NCBI RefSeq assembly: GCF_000714815.1
Contig: NZ_JMIH01000018.1
Location: forward strand, 1-64,000
Direction: 5' to 3'
DNA: 64,000 nucleotides
From: Anditalea andensis
GTDB taxonomy: Bacteria > Bacteroidota > Bacteroidia > Cytophagales > Cyclobacteriaceae
The notes beneath the pieces are model-generated. The model had not been told where the DNA came from. It saw nothing but the letters and a program-made list of their open reading frames with translations, and searched no databases. Below, one piece after another: positions 8,405 to 19,194 of this stretch. The translations under genes and the position numbers were made by a program. The stretch's first letter is position 1. The number at the start of each line of letters is the position of its first letter.

Positions 8405-8551
8405 CGTTATAGTATTTTGGTTTATCTTTAAAACCTGCTCTTAACCAAATTGTTATCTAAAACACCAAGTTGACCTATGATACCCTTCAGATAATTGACC
8501 ACGGGACTAATATGGTTTAGAGGAATTTAATGTTTTATGTATCCGAGAACT

Positions 8552-8563
8552 AAAACCGGTTTT
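8552..8563. promoter_or_regulatory. 12-bp palindrome upstream of the Crp/Fnr gene
   Basis: AAAACCGGTTTT is a perfect palindrome 48 bases before the Crp/Fnr start, in the spacer shared with the divergent copper-binding gene. It could be an operator for self-regulation, but it differs from the classical Fnr or Crp half-sites, so the role is uncertain. Confidence 0.3.
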
Positions 8564-8611
8564 TATGCCTTATTGGTTTTATTGGATTAATTTAGATGTA
8601 ACTTTTCAGCT

Positions 8612-9241
8612 ATGCATAAAAATCTTCCTTTCACCTCTCCCCCACTGATAGCCGCCATCGGTCAATACGGAATACTGCAAGAATATAAATGCGGACAGAC
8701 CATCATTGAACCAGGGCAGTATATAAAAATGATTCCCATCATTTTGGAAGGCACAGTAAAGGTAATGAGGCGTGGCGAGGACGGGGATTTGTTTCTATAC
8801 TTTATCAAAAGGGGAGATACCTGTGCCGTTTCGCTGACATGCTGCAGCAATGCCCGTCAAAGTGAGGTATTAGCTATAGCGGAGGAAAAAGCTACTATAC
8901 TGGGGATACCCTTAGAAAAACATGAAGCATGGACCGATGAATTTGCCCAATGGAAAGAATATGTAGCATCTACCTACCAAAAAAGGTTTCAGGAGCTATT
9001 GGGGGTCATCGACGATATAGCTTTCAAAAAAATGGATGAGCGGCTGTTAAAATATCTGGTAGTAAAATCTAACCAATTGAATACCCTGGAACTGCAGGTC
9101 ACTCATCAGGAAATAGCCAAGGAATTGGGATCATCCCGTGAAGTCATCTCCAGGTTATTAAAGCAATTAGAAAAACGCAAACTGGTGGAACTGGGACGAA
9201 ACATCATATATATCAGAAATGGTATCGAAGAATTTCTTTAA
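8612..9241 (+). CDS. Crp/Fnr-family transcriptional regulator
   Basis: The 209-residue protein has an N-terminal cyclic-nucleotide-type beta-roll (about 15-130) and a C-terminal winged helix with VTHQEIAKELGSSREVISRLLKQLEKRKLV. The effector domain has two adjacent Cys in LTCCSNARQ near residues 75-76, replacing the usual phosphate-binding cassette, so cAMP binding is unlikely. A thiol or redox signal is possible (inference). A persulfide-dioxygenase/rhodanese gene follows about 120 bases downstream, so the regulator may respond to reactive sulfur and control that gene. The copper-binding gene is transcribed divergently. Confidence 0.88.
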   Translation: MHKNLPFTSPPLIAAIGQYGILQEYKCGQTIIEPGQYIKMIPIILEGTVKVMRRGEDGDLFLYFIKRGDTCAVSLTCCSNARQSEVLAIAEEKATILGIPLEKHEAWTDEFAQWKEYVASTYQKRFQELLGVIDDIAFKKMDERLLKYLVVKSNQLNTLELQVTHQEIAKELGSSREVISRLLKQLEKRKLVELGRNIIYIRNGIEEFL

Positions 9242-9364
9242 CCCTTCAGTCCATTTTATCGCTTGGTATTGCTTTTAAAACCCTATACTTTGAAGCGATA
9301 ATAAAGTCACAGATTCAGGTCATTTCCTTTATTATTTTCAAATTAAATTATAAATTTAAATTAC

Positions 9365-10699
9365 ATGAAGATAAAACAATTCGAAGATAAAGGCCTGTCC
9401 CATTATTCATATGCAGTAATATCGGATAAGAAAATGATACTGGTGGACCCGGGAAGGGACCCCCAGCCATATTATGATTATGCACAAGAACAGGGGGCAG
9501 AAATCATAGGTGTGATAGAAACACATCCCCATGCGGATTTTATCAGTTCACATTTAGAAATATATCATACCACTGGAGCTACCCTATATACCAGCGGGAA
9601 AGTGGGAGCCGATTACCCTCACCGGGCTTTTGATGAGGGAGAGGAGATAGTACTCACAGAAGATGTAAAATTGATAGCGCTCTTCACACCAGGACATTCA
9701 CCAGATGGAATCAGTATCCTATTATCCGAAAATGGAGCAGATAAAGCAGTATTTACCGGAGACACTTTGTTTATCGGAGATGTGGGGCGTCCTGATCTGC
9801 GTGAGAAAGCTGGTAAAATGCAGGAAAAACGTGAAGCACTCGCCAGGATGATGTATCAGAGTACCAGACAAAAACTCATGAAACTTGATGATGATGTAGT
9901 GATATATCCTGCCCATGGCGCAGGATCCCTCTGCGGCAAGGGAATGAGTGATGCCAACAGCAGCACGATCGGAACTGAAAAAGCTACCAACTCCGCCCTT
10001 CAGGAAATGTCTGAAGACCAGTTTGTAGAATTTCTTTTAGAAGATCAGCCTTTCATTCCCAAGTATTTCCCGTACAATGTAAACCTAAATAAACAGGGTG
10101 CACCGGGATATCGGGAAAGCATACATAAAGTAATCCGAATGAAGGCCAACTTCCATCCTGAGCAAGGAGCTGTCATTGTAGATACAAGAAAAGCCGATCT
10201 ATACAAATCATCCCACCTAGACGGTGCTATCAATATTATGGAAGGGGATAAATTTGAAACCTGGCTGGGAAGTATCATAAGCCCCGAGGAATCCTTTTAT
10301 ATGGTAGCAGAAAATGAGGCTATCCTGGAAACCGTCATTCAAAAAGCTGCCAAAATAGGATATGAGCTGAATATCAAAGGCGGGTTCATATATGATCAAA
10401 AAGATGGAAAGGGGTTTGATATCTTTGACAAAGCGACATTTAAAGACAACCAGGGGGCTTATACTATAGTGGACATCAGGAATATCAGTGAGGTAAAAAA
10501 TGACATCAAATTTTCAACAGCAGTAAATATTCCCCTTCATGAATTACGTGAAAGAGTGGCAGAAATTCCTAATGATAAGCCTATAGTGGTGCACTGTGCT
10601 GGCGGATACAGATCAGCAGCAGGGTCCAGTATAGTAAAAAACCATTTTCAGGATAAAACAGTGATGGATATGGGAGAGGCTATCACCTCGTTTTCCTAA
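9365..10699 (+). CDS. metallo-beta-lactamase-fold persulfide dioxygenase with two rhodanese domains
   Basis: The 444-residue protein has an N-terminal metallo-beta-lactamase domain (about 1-240) with the iron-binding motif THPHADFISSH (His54, His56, Asp58) and TPGHSPD, plus FTGDTLFIGDVGRPD. Two rhodanese modules follow. The first (about 255-350) lacks a catalytic Cys and is probably structural. The second has VVHCAGGYRSA with Cys at 411 and should accept persulfide sulfur. This order is known from CstB-type persulfide dioxygenase/sulfurtransferases, which oxidise persulfides to sulfite and thiosulfate in hydrogen-sulfide detoxification. It lies directly after a Crp/Fnr regulator. Confidence 0.88.
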   Translation: MKIKQFEDKGLSHYSYAVISDKKMILVDPGRDPQPYYDYAQEQGAEIIGVIETHPHADFISSHLEIYHTTGATLYTSGKVGADYPHRAFDEGEEIVLTEDVKLIALFTPGHSPDGISILLSENGADKAVFTGDTLFIGDVGRPDLREKAGKMQEKREALARMMYQSTRQKLMKLDDDVVIYPAHGAGSLCGKGMSDANSSTIGTEKATNSALQEMSEDQFVEFLLEDQPFIPKYFPYNVNLNKQGAPGYRESIHKVIRMKANFHPEQGAVIVDTRKADLYKSSHLDGAINIMEGDKFETWLGSIISPEESFYMVAENEAILETVIQKAAKIGYELNIKGGFIYDQKDGKGFDIFDKATFKDNQGAYTIVDIRNISEVKNDIKFSTAVNIPLHELRERVAEIPNDKPIVVHCAGGYRSAAGSSIVKNHFQDKTVMDMGEAITSFS

Positions 10700-10776
10700 C
10701 CTATATCCATCAGCAGAAGGGCATATCTGCAGATAGATCCATATGTAGAAAATTTCCGGCTCTTTGCAACCAATAC

Positions 10777-11055
10777 TTATATAGGCAAATAAGTCTTGGC
10801 AAAGGCCACTAAAGTCATCAATATCCAGATGGAATTCAATACCCAGCTGGCATGTGCTTTTTTATGGACAGCATACAGGATCAATAAAAAGCATCCTGCT
10901 ATATTGAGGGATAAATATTCTATAGACTGACTGCCTACCAGGTTCAGGCTGTTCAGGCTAAATCCAAGTAATGACAGCATGGCGCCTACCCATCCTATGG
11001 CTTCGTTTTTATATTTCCGGATAGATTCTAATTTATACCTTCTTACTGCAATCAT
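10777..11055 (-). CDS. small integral membrane protein, CBU_0592-like
   Basis: The product is a 92-residue protein starting MIAVRRYKLESIRK with three hydrophobic segments: IGWVGAMLSLLGFSL, LNIAGCFLLILYAVH and VLNSIWILMTLVAFA. The pattern WVGA...LN..G...L resembles small CBU_0592-type membrane proteins of unknown function (recalled similarity, not searched). An upstream ATG at 11187 would run through the start of the divergent LysR gene and is rejected. The start at 11055 leaves a 90-base spacer between the two. No role can be assigned. Confidence 0.6.
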   Translation of the reverse strand: MIAVRRYKLESIRKYKNEAIGWVGAMLSLLGFSLNSLNLVGSQSIEYLSLNIAGCFLLILYAVHKKAHASWVLNSIWILMTLVAFAKTYLPI

Positions 11056-11145
11056 AGCCCTTATATTTTTTACAAAAGAATAGAATAATAACCCCTCTAA
11101 AAATGCTAATTTAGACTTGAGTAATGCAAAAAACAGATTAATGAA

Positions 11146-12030
11146 ATGGAACTTCAGCAAATCAAATATTTTCTTGCCCTGGCCCAAGAGCTACATTTTT
11201 GGAATACAGCCGAAAAAATCTTCATTACCCAGTCCGCCCTGAGCAGGCAGATAAAGGCACTTGAAGATGAATTGGGCCTAAAACTTTTTGAACGGACCAA
11301 GAGAAGTGTCAAGCTGACTGCCGCTGGTGCCTTCCTACGTGACAAATGGGAACTGATGCTGGACGAAATAGACCTTATTCACAGACAGGCCAAAAAATTA
11401 CAGGACGGAGAATCAGGATCGATCAGGATAGGGTATGCCGGATCGATCGCCTATGGATTTTTACCAGACCTCATCGCCAGTATATCTGCGCATTTCCCAG
11501 AACTTAAAGTCGATCTGGTAGAGCCTATCGATATCAGTACTGAAAAGCAACTATTGAATTATCAGATGGATCTGGCATTCCGAAGGGAACCTGCCGGTAA
11601 CCCTGCCCTCCAGTCGGTATGCCTCTATTCCGAAAACATCTCCCTGGTGGTACCTGAAAATCACCATTTGAATGAAGAAAATTTTGGGAGCATACTGGAT
11701 GTAAAGGATGAAAAATTTATCCTCAGCGGCCTGCATCACCAAACCTATTACGTGGCTAGTCTCCGTCAAATGTTCAATGAGTGCGGTATGGAGCCGAATG
11801 TTCACATCGAATCAGACTTCGGTGGGATGATCTTAAGTTTGGTATCGAAAGGTTTGGGAATATCTATCCTCCCTCACTCCTATGCGATCAACAATTTACA
11901 AGGGGTGAGGTTTATCAGACTTCCTACACTGGTAAGCCTATATGTAACCTGGAGAAAAGACGATCCCAGTGCTGTTCTTAAAAACATACTTAGACAGGTA
12001 GAGCAGATTAGTTTTAATTACAAGCAATGA
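11146..12030 (+). CDS. LysR-family transcriptional regulator
   Basis: The 294-residue protein has the N-terminal winged helix typical of LysR (MELQQIKYFLALAQELHF, ITQSALSRQIKALEDELGLKLFERT) and a two-lobed effector domain from about residue 90. It lies upstream of katG in the same direction, 322 bases away, so it is a candidate activator of katG. It does not carry the redox Cys pair of OxyR: the region aligning with OxyR Cys199 reads HHQTYY. A Cys in FNECG lies near the position of the second OxyR Cys. The effector is therefore probably a small molecule rather than peroxide. Confidence 0.87.
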   Translation: MELQQIKYFLALAQELHFWNTAEKIFITQSALSRQIKALEDELGLKLFERTKRSVKLTAAGAFLRDKWELMLDEIDLIHRQAKKLQDGESGSIRIGYAGSIAYGFLPDLIASISAHFPELKVDLVEPIDISTEKQLLNYQMDLAFRREPAGNPALQSVCLYSENISLVVPENHHLNEENFGSILDVKDEKFILSGLHHQTYYVASLRQMFNECGMEPNVHIESDFGGMILSLVSKGLGISILPHSYAINNLQGVRFIRLPTLVSLYVTWRKDDPSAVLKNILRQVEQISFNYKQ

Positions 12031-12352
12031 AAAGTACAGGTATCGATCAAATAAGCTGATAAAATGTCCAATAAATTAAAGTTTTGTAGGTAGGCGATTT
12101 AGCTGGCCTTCCGCTTTACGCTGCAAGAAAAGGAGGGAATCACTTTTCGTTAATCAGTTGGTTTGCTAAAAAAAGACAAAAGATAAACCATGATTTAGCT
12201 CATACTTTTAAAGCTGGGCCTACTATAGGGACATCAGCGGATATCATTATAGATTTTATCTATCACTGATAGTTATAAACCATGGTAAATTGAAAACTAT
12301 CTATAGAATTTTTAGTAAATTGAGCAGAGGAAATCACAAAACGCAAAAATAA
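12031..12352 (+). promoter_or_regulatory. katG upstream region with dyad and direct repeats
   Basis: This 322-base spacer has no reading frame that looks real. It contains CTATC-act-GATAG near 12260-12272, a LysR-type dyad candidate. Two copies of GTAAATTGA at 12285 and 12315 lie exactly 30 bases apart, close to three helical turns, so they face the same side of the DNA. The promoter itself was not identified with confidence. Confidence 0.35.
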
Positions 12353-14611
<2,259 letters not shown>

Positions 14612-14629
14612 TTGTTTAACTCATTTTTC

Positions 14630-14665
14630 AAAAAAAGGTGACCTGAAAGATGGTCACCTTTTTTT
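14630..14665 (+). terminator. rho-independent terminator of katG
   Basis: A perfect 14-base inverted repeat (AAAAAAAGGTGACC and its complement) flanks the 8-base loop TGAAAGAT, and the 3' arm ends in seven T. It starts about 18 bases after the katG stop. The A-run on the 5' side makes it potentially bidirectional. Confidence 0.92.
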
Positions 14666-14964
14666 ATTTAAATCCAGACCCGATACGATAACTACTAATG
14701 CAATCAATGTATTTTTTGATTATAAAATTTAAAATGTACTTAAAAAAAGTATAAAATTCATAAATCATATTTTTTTTATACCGTCAAAAGCATTTCTAAA
14801 GACAAGATTCATATCTGATTGAATTCATAAATATTTGTTTGGCTAATGTATTTTCAATACACATTTGCTATTTTTGTTTAATAATATTTAAATAATATAA
14901 AACAGAAAATCATATCTTCATTCATTAAAAATTACCGTTTTTAAGGAATCCAAATAAATTTCGT
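14666..14964. other. AT-rich spacer
   Basis: About 300 bases between the katG terminator and the next small gene are very AT-rich, with poly-A and poly-T tracts. I see no gene and no clear dyad. It presumably holds the promoter of the 66-residue protein. Confidence 0.5.
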
Positions 14965-15165
14965 ATGGAAAAATACGTAGTCAATGTAATTTCTTCTACT
15001 CAGAGGACTCATACCTTACATAAAATACAGTGTCAGCATTTACCAAAATATTTTAATGATATAGGCACATTCAAATCTTATGAACTTGCTGTTGAAAGTA
15101 TCTCCAAAATAATACCACAAATACATCTATGTCCCTATTGTATAACTGAACATTCAAAGGGGTAA
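14965..15165 (+). CDS. small Cys/His-containing protein of unknown function
   Basis: The 66-residue product begins MEKYVVNVISS and has H..CQHLP near residues 19-25 and CPYCITEH near the end. That gives three Cys plus His residues placed as in a small zinc-binding fold. The layout (VVN near the start, a Cys-x-x-LP motif, a final CxxC with His) recalls a widespread group of short bacterial hypothetical proteins that end in CYYC-type motifs; this is recalled similarity, not searched. It stands alone between AT-rich spacers, with no operon partner. The start is the first ATG of the frame. Confidence 0.6.
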   Translation: MEKYVVNVISSTQRTHTLHKIQCQHLPKYFNDIGTFKSYELAVESISKIIPQIHLCPYCITEHSKG

Positions 15166-15744
15166 CGAAACCTTGTTCTTTAATTAATGTCAGCATACAC
15201 GATCATCTTTATATAACTAGATTTCAAATGGAAATAGGAACTTCATGCCTTAACACTTATGCATCTAGCCTGAAATAAAAAATCCACAGATATCGGTGGG
15301 GATTATCGTGCCTTTAATAACTCAAATTTACGCGTTATGTCAAAGGGTAGTTAAGGTCACACATTTGTTACCGGCTGGGCCGATTTATAGCGAATAACCT
15401 AAAATTCATATTAATGTTAGAAATTTTTATGATTTTTTTTATGTCAGCGTAACATATAATTATTTTAATATTCAAGTAAATTCAATAAATTATTTTATAA
15501 AAAAATAAATAACAAATTAAAATACCGAATTTATTATTGGAGATTTTTTATTGGGTTCTATTTAAAACTTTTTTGGCAACAGAAAGATACCTTTCTTGGG
15601 TCTTGGTATATTATTTGTAACAAAATAATAAATATTTATTCTATAATATCGATTAAATATTCAAATATCTTAATTTATTATAAAATAAGTTCAATTTTTG
15701 CTTAATCCTTTATTCCAAACCACTAGAACCTAAACATTTGATCT
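15166..15744. other. long AT-rich intergenic region before the sigma-factor gene
   Basis: This 579-base stretch contains no open frame with coding character and no strong hairpin. The part from about 15420 to 15700 is extremely AT-rich and may hold the promoter and upstream element of the sigma-factor gene. Nothing more specific can be supported. Confidence 0.5.
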
Positions 15745-16257
15745 ATGACTACTTTAGAATTCAGTTACTCGCTAAATAAGTTATCCAAATCTTTAAAGCC
15801 ATTTGCGCTCAAACTAACAAGAGATTCTGATGATGCCAATGACCTGATGCAGGATACAGTAGTGAAAGCTTTTTCCAATAAGGACAAGTTCACTGAAGGA
15901 ACAAATCTTAAAGCATGGTTATACACCATTATGAAAAACACCTTCATTACCAATTATCAAAAAATGGTGAGAAGAGGTACTTTCATAGATACGACAGATA
16001 ATCTCCATTACATTAATTCTGGATCCAACATGATCGAAAATGAAGCCTATAGCAACTTCACTATGGAAGATATCAATTATACTTTGGATCAGTTAGAAGA
16101 TGTTTATAAAACACCATTTTTGATGCACTTTAAAGGCTATAAGTACCATGAGATAGCCAAAGATCTTACCATTCCTATAGGCACTGTCAAAAACCGAATT
16201 CATATTGCAAGAAAAATTTTAAAAGATGAGCTGAACATTTACAAAACAAAATCATGA
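15745..16257 (+). CDS. ECF-type RNA polymerase sigma factor
   Basis: The 170-residue protein has sigma region 2 (about 10-80; LTRDSDDANDLMQDTVVKAF and WLYTIMKNTFITNY) and region 4 (about 110-165; KGYKYHEIAKDLTIPIGTVKNRIHIARKIL with its helix-turn-helix). This is the minimal domain set of extracytoplasmic-function sigma factors. No anti-sigma gene lies beside it, unlike the classic FecI/FecR arrangement. Short ECF factors of this kind without a partner are common in Bacteroidota and may be controlled mainly by expression. A hairpin follows the stop. Confidence 0.92.
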   Translation: MTTLEFSYSLNKLSKSLKPFALKLTRDSDDANDLMQDTVVKAFSNKDKFTEGTNLKAWLYTIMKNTFITNYQKMVRRGTFIDTTDNLHYINSGSNMIENEAYSNFTMEDINYTLDQLEDVYKTPFLMHFKGYKYHEIAKDLTIPIGTVKNRIHIARKILKDELNIYKTKS

Positions 16258-16273
16258 ATTTTTTTATGGAAGT

Positions 16274-16315
16274 AACAAAGGGAATTTTAAACCAGTAAGT
16301 TTGATTCCCTTTGTT
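16274..16315 (+). terminator. hairpin after the sigma-factor gene
   Basis: AACAAAGGGAAT at 16274-16285 pairs perfectly with ATTCCCTTTGTT at 16304-16315, 17 bases after the sigma-factor stop. The following tract is only CATTT, so termination may be modest. Confidence 0.65.
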
Positions 16316-16388
16316 CATTTAAAAAAATCATTGCCTACTTTACAAAAATCTTAATATATAGTGGTTCTCCAGTATTATATATCGATTA

Positions 16389-16841
16389 ATGTCAAACCAT
16401 ATGAATGTATACCAACTGCTTAGCTCCACATTGATCGGCACTACAAGCATGACTTTATATAGTTATCTAATATCAAAAATTGAGAGAAAAAACTATAGAG
16501 AGCCACGACTGTTAAATAAGCTAATCGAAAAATTGCCAATCCCTAGGGATGTACACCCATCCACGGGATGGATACTACATTATAAAGTTGGTTTTGGATT
16601 TGCACTTTTTTATCATCTCACATGGAATAAGTATAAGCCCTTTCGAAATATGCCTACTGCCATAACTATGGGACTTATCAATGGACTGCTCGGCATTGGC
16701 GTTTGGGATCGTGTTTTCAAGATCCATCCACATCCTCCAGACATCGATCACCGTGCTTTTTATCGACATTTAATCATTGCTCATGGTATATATGGTGCCG
16801 GGGCTTATTTTGGATATCTATTGACCAGGGAAAGAAAATAA
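16389..16841 (+). CDS. hypothetical integral membrane protein
   Basis: The 150-residue protein has about four hydrophobic segments: LLSSTLIGTTSMTLYSYLIS, VGFGFALFYHLTW, AITMGLINGLLGIGVWD and LIIAHGIYGAGAYFGYLL. A conserved-looking stretch HPHPPDIDHRAFYRHL lies between the last two. The His and Asp residues in that loop could bind a metal or form an active site, but I recognise no family. It follows the sigma-factor gene by about 130 bases in the same direction with a hairpin in between, so it is probably a separate transcript. Confidence 0.6.
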   Translation: MSNHMNVYQLLSSTLIGTTSMTLYSYLISKIERKNYREPRLLNKLIEKLPIPRDVHPSTGWILHYKVGFGFALFYHLTWNKYKPFRNMPTAITMGLINGLLGIGVWDRVFKIHPHPPDIDHRAFYRHLIIAHGIYGAGAYFGYLLTRERK

Positions 16842-16959
16842 TGGATTAGAGATAGGTAAAGTAATAACGCAATATCAGAAAGTATAAAAATTACACTAAC
16901 ACCTAACAAGAAGGTTTATGTGTTTATCATTATCGGTATGACATAGAACATATGGTTTT

Positions 16960-17586
16960 TCATACGTTTTCCTGATTATGGACCAGATAATTGGTCAACT
17001 TTTCCCATTGAAGCTTCTGTAATCCTAAAGATCCGGTTTCTGCAATTATGGTGTTGATCACTTTTCTGCTTCCGGCCTTTTTACCACTGTTATTGATCTC
17101 CTCCTGCTTACCTATTTGATAGGCATAAATGGTTTTACCCGATCTTCTCACCCTAAATGTACTGGTAGCTTTATCTGTAAAGAAATGTTTGATCTCTGTC
17201 TGATCAGATATTTCTGCCCGTGGATCTGCACTGGGGCGGACTGTAAATTCAGCTATGGTTTGGAGTTCTGACACATCGATAATCTGCACCCAGTTGACGG
17301 GATCAGGCCCGGGCAGATCTATATAGATATGATAGCCTTTTTTAGGTTTCTCTTCTTGAGTGCTTTCACCATTAGTATCATGAAGGTAAAAGGCGCTGCT
17401 GATTCCGGGCAATGATGACCATTTGTTGATATCGAACAATTTGATCTTTGACTGCTCAAAAGCCAATATGGCTTCTTCGATCGATCTATATCTGTGGAAA
17501 TTTGAAAACTTTTTGTTTTTGGCATGGATACCTTCCAAAAAGCCTATTTCATCCCATATATTTTTTATCCTTTTTCTTATGTCCAT
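16960..17586 (-). CDS. conserved hypothetical protein
   Basis: The 208-residue soluble protein has no signal peptide and no catalytic motif that I recognise. The central part, WSSLPGISSAFYLHD, then GYHIYIDLPGPDPVNWVQI, VRPSADPRAE and IKHFFTDKATSTFRV, looks well structured. The C-terminal GLQKLQWEKLTNYLV is helical. I recall this pattern from uncharacterised Bacteroidota proteins, but the function is unknown. It runs opposite to its neighbours and appears to be a single-gene transcript. Confidence 0.6.
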   Translation of the reverse strand: MDIRKRIKNIWDEIGFLEGIHAKNKKFSNFHRYRSIEEAILAFEQSKIKLFDINKWSSLPGISSAFYLHDTNGESTQEEKPKKGYHIYIDLPGPDPVNWVQIIDVSELQTIAEFTVRPSADPRAEISDQTEIKHFFTDKATSTFRVRRSGKTIYAYQIGKQEEINNSGKKAGSRKVINTIIAETGSLGLQKLQWEKLTNYLVHNQENV

Positions 17587-17944
17587 ACCATATTATTATC
17601 GTCATTCATCCTCTATCAAAATGGATACCCAGGTCACGCTAACCCAACCTGTTCCCAATTGCATAAAAAATTTTATAACCTATAGATTGGCTGAAAAGAT
17701 TTTTGATACGGTTTTTGGGATAACTTGGGTAGATAGCAGCACATTCCAGGCCCACCGTTTCAGGGAAATATTTCCAAGAAATTATATTTATTTTATCCCA
17801 TATCTAAGGGTAGTGTAGCACTCTGGTTAATATTGGCACCAGTACGGTAGCAAATTGATGCACATAGAATGAGGGTCTATTTTCAGTACATGAAAACTAA
17901 ATGCTGGACCCACAGGTTCATGAACTAGTGCTTCCTTTTAAGTT
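17587..17944. other. intergenic region without a recognised gene
   Basis: The 358 bases between two divergent genes contain a 65-codon open frame on the plus strand starting at 17621. Its translation (MDTQVTLTQP...) shows no family likeness and no clear ribosome site, so it is not called. Nothing else was seen. Confidence 0.4.
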
Positions 17945-18877
17945 ATGAAAATTAGTTCATGGATAATAATTACACTCTTGGCTCACTGCCCGTTGGCATT
18001 GGCACAGGAAACTATATTAAAAAACAACAGTAATGGTGATAAAATTATGATGCATCTCAATTTCTCTTCAAAACATGTAGCCAATAGATCTGTTGAAGTT
18101 TGGTTACCTCCTGGTTATGAAGGTAAAAAAGAAAAAAAATACCCTGTCATCTACATGCATGATGGACAATTCATATTTAATTCAAAGAACAACAGTCAGG
18201 CCGATTGGGGAATGGACCAGCTGCTATCCACATTAATAAGCGAGGGAAAAACTCCTGAAATCATAGTGGTGGCTATCTGGAACACACCTTATAGGATAGC
18301 CGAATATATGCCCCAGAAGGCATTTGATCTCCTGAGTCACGAACAGCTGGCCAATATCCCTAACATAAAAGGATTTAGACCACAGTCTGATGAGTATCTG
18401 AAATTTATAGTAACAGAGCTTAAACCTTTTATAGACCATACCTATCCCACTCTCCCGGAAAGGGAAAACACTGCCATCATGGGGGCTAGCATGGGAGGGT
18501 TAATATCTCTATACGCCATATGTGAATATCCTGAGATATTTGGCTATGCAGGCTGCCTTTCTACCCATTTCCCTATAGGCAATGGTATTATGTTGGAATA
18601 TTTGAAAAGCCATCTTCCAGAACCTGAACATCATAAAATATACTATGATTTTGGGACCAGAACCTTAGATGCCCAGTATGAACCCTATCAGAGAAAAGTA
18701 GACCTAATGATGAAAGAGCAAGGATGGGTGGAAAACAAAAACTGGATAACTAAAAAATTTGAAGGCCATGACCACTCAGAAAAAGCTTGGAGATCCAGGG
18801 TACATATCCCCCTGATTTTTTTCTTTGGACTCAAGGAAACAGCAGGACAGCTGCAGGACCACATAGAACCGAAATGA
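17945..18877 (+). CDS. secreted esterase of the CE1/esterase-D superfamily
   Basis: The 310-residue protein is an alpha/beta-hydrolase of the putative-esterase family. A Sec signal (MKISSWIIITLLAHCPLALA) precedes the mature chain. VEVWLPPGYEGKKEKKYPVIYMHDGQ is the typical N-terminal block of this family, GASMGGLISLY holds the nucleophile Ser, and FEGHDHSEKAW supplies the catalytic His. The substrate is unknown; relatives include siderophore, feruloyl and acyl-sugar esterases. It stands alone, far from the xylan cluster, so a role in xylan breakdown is less likely than for the CE1 genes near 45-53 kb. Confidence 0.82.
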   Translation: MKISSWIIITLLAHCPLALAQETILKNNSNGDKIMMHLNFSSKHVANRSVEVWLPPGYEGKKEKKYPVIYMHDGQFIFNSKNNSQADWGMDQLLSTLISEGKTPEIIVVAIWNTPYRIAEYMPQKAFDLLSHEQLANIPNIKGFRPQSDEYLKFIVTELKPFIDHTYPTLPERENTAIMGASMGGLISLYAICEYPEIFGYAGCLSTHFPIGNGIMLEYLKSHLPEPEHHKIYYDFGTRTLDAQYEPYQRKVDLMMKEQGWVENKNWITKKFEGHDHSEKAWRSRVHIPLIFFFGLKETAGQLQDHIEPK

Positions 18878-19145
18878 GCTGATCACACTACTATAAACTA
18901 ATGCCCACGTCCTCCCATGAATTCAATGATACGATCTTAAAAGATTCATAAGCAAAATATATAGTAATTTTAATGGTGCAGGTTATCAGCACAATTGAAA
19001 ATAAAAACAATTTATTTTAATTATAGATAAATAAAAAATGGGAATACCTTTTCATAAGAGCGGTGAAACCTATGAAGAAACAGGATGATCCGCATCATAG
19101 CATTTAATAATGTATGATGAAGAAAAGTTAATATAGGGATAAATA
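18878..19145. other. intergenic region
   Basis: Between the esterase stop and the terminator of the convergent fasciclin gene there are about 270 bases of AT-rich DNA. I see no gene or regulatory site that I can support here. Confidence 0.4.
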
Positions 19146-19175
19146 AAATAAGCCTACCGGAAGGCAGGCTTATTT
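19146..19175 (-). terminator. terminator of the fasciclin-domain gene
   Basis: AAATAAGCCT at 19146-19155 pairs with AGGCTTATTT at 19166-19175. The stem continues through one A-C mismatch to CC/GG with a GGAA tetraloop. On the reverse strand the 3' arm is followed by T-rich sequence, 20 bases after the fasciclin stop. It may act in both directions. Confidence 0.75.
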
Positions 19176-19194
19176 AGGTCAAAATTTTTAAAAA

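Noticed and set aside
11056-11187. Longer start for the small CBU_0592-like membrane protein
   Set aside because: It would overlap the beginning of the divergent LysR gene and add a stretch unlike the family; the 92-residue form fits.
11146-12030. Calling the LysR protein OxyR because katG is next
   Set aside because: The position of the first OxyR redox Cys is not Cys, so the peroxide-sensing name is not supported.
17423-17818. 131-codon plus-strand frame
   Set aside because: Its first half is antisense to the conserved hypothetical gene and the rest has no recognisable relative.
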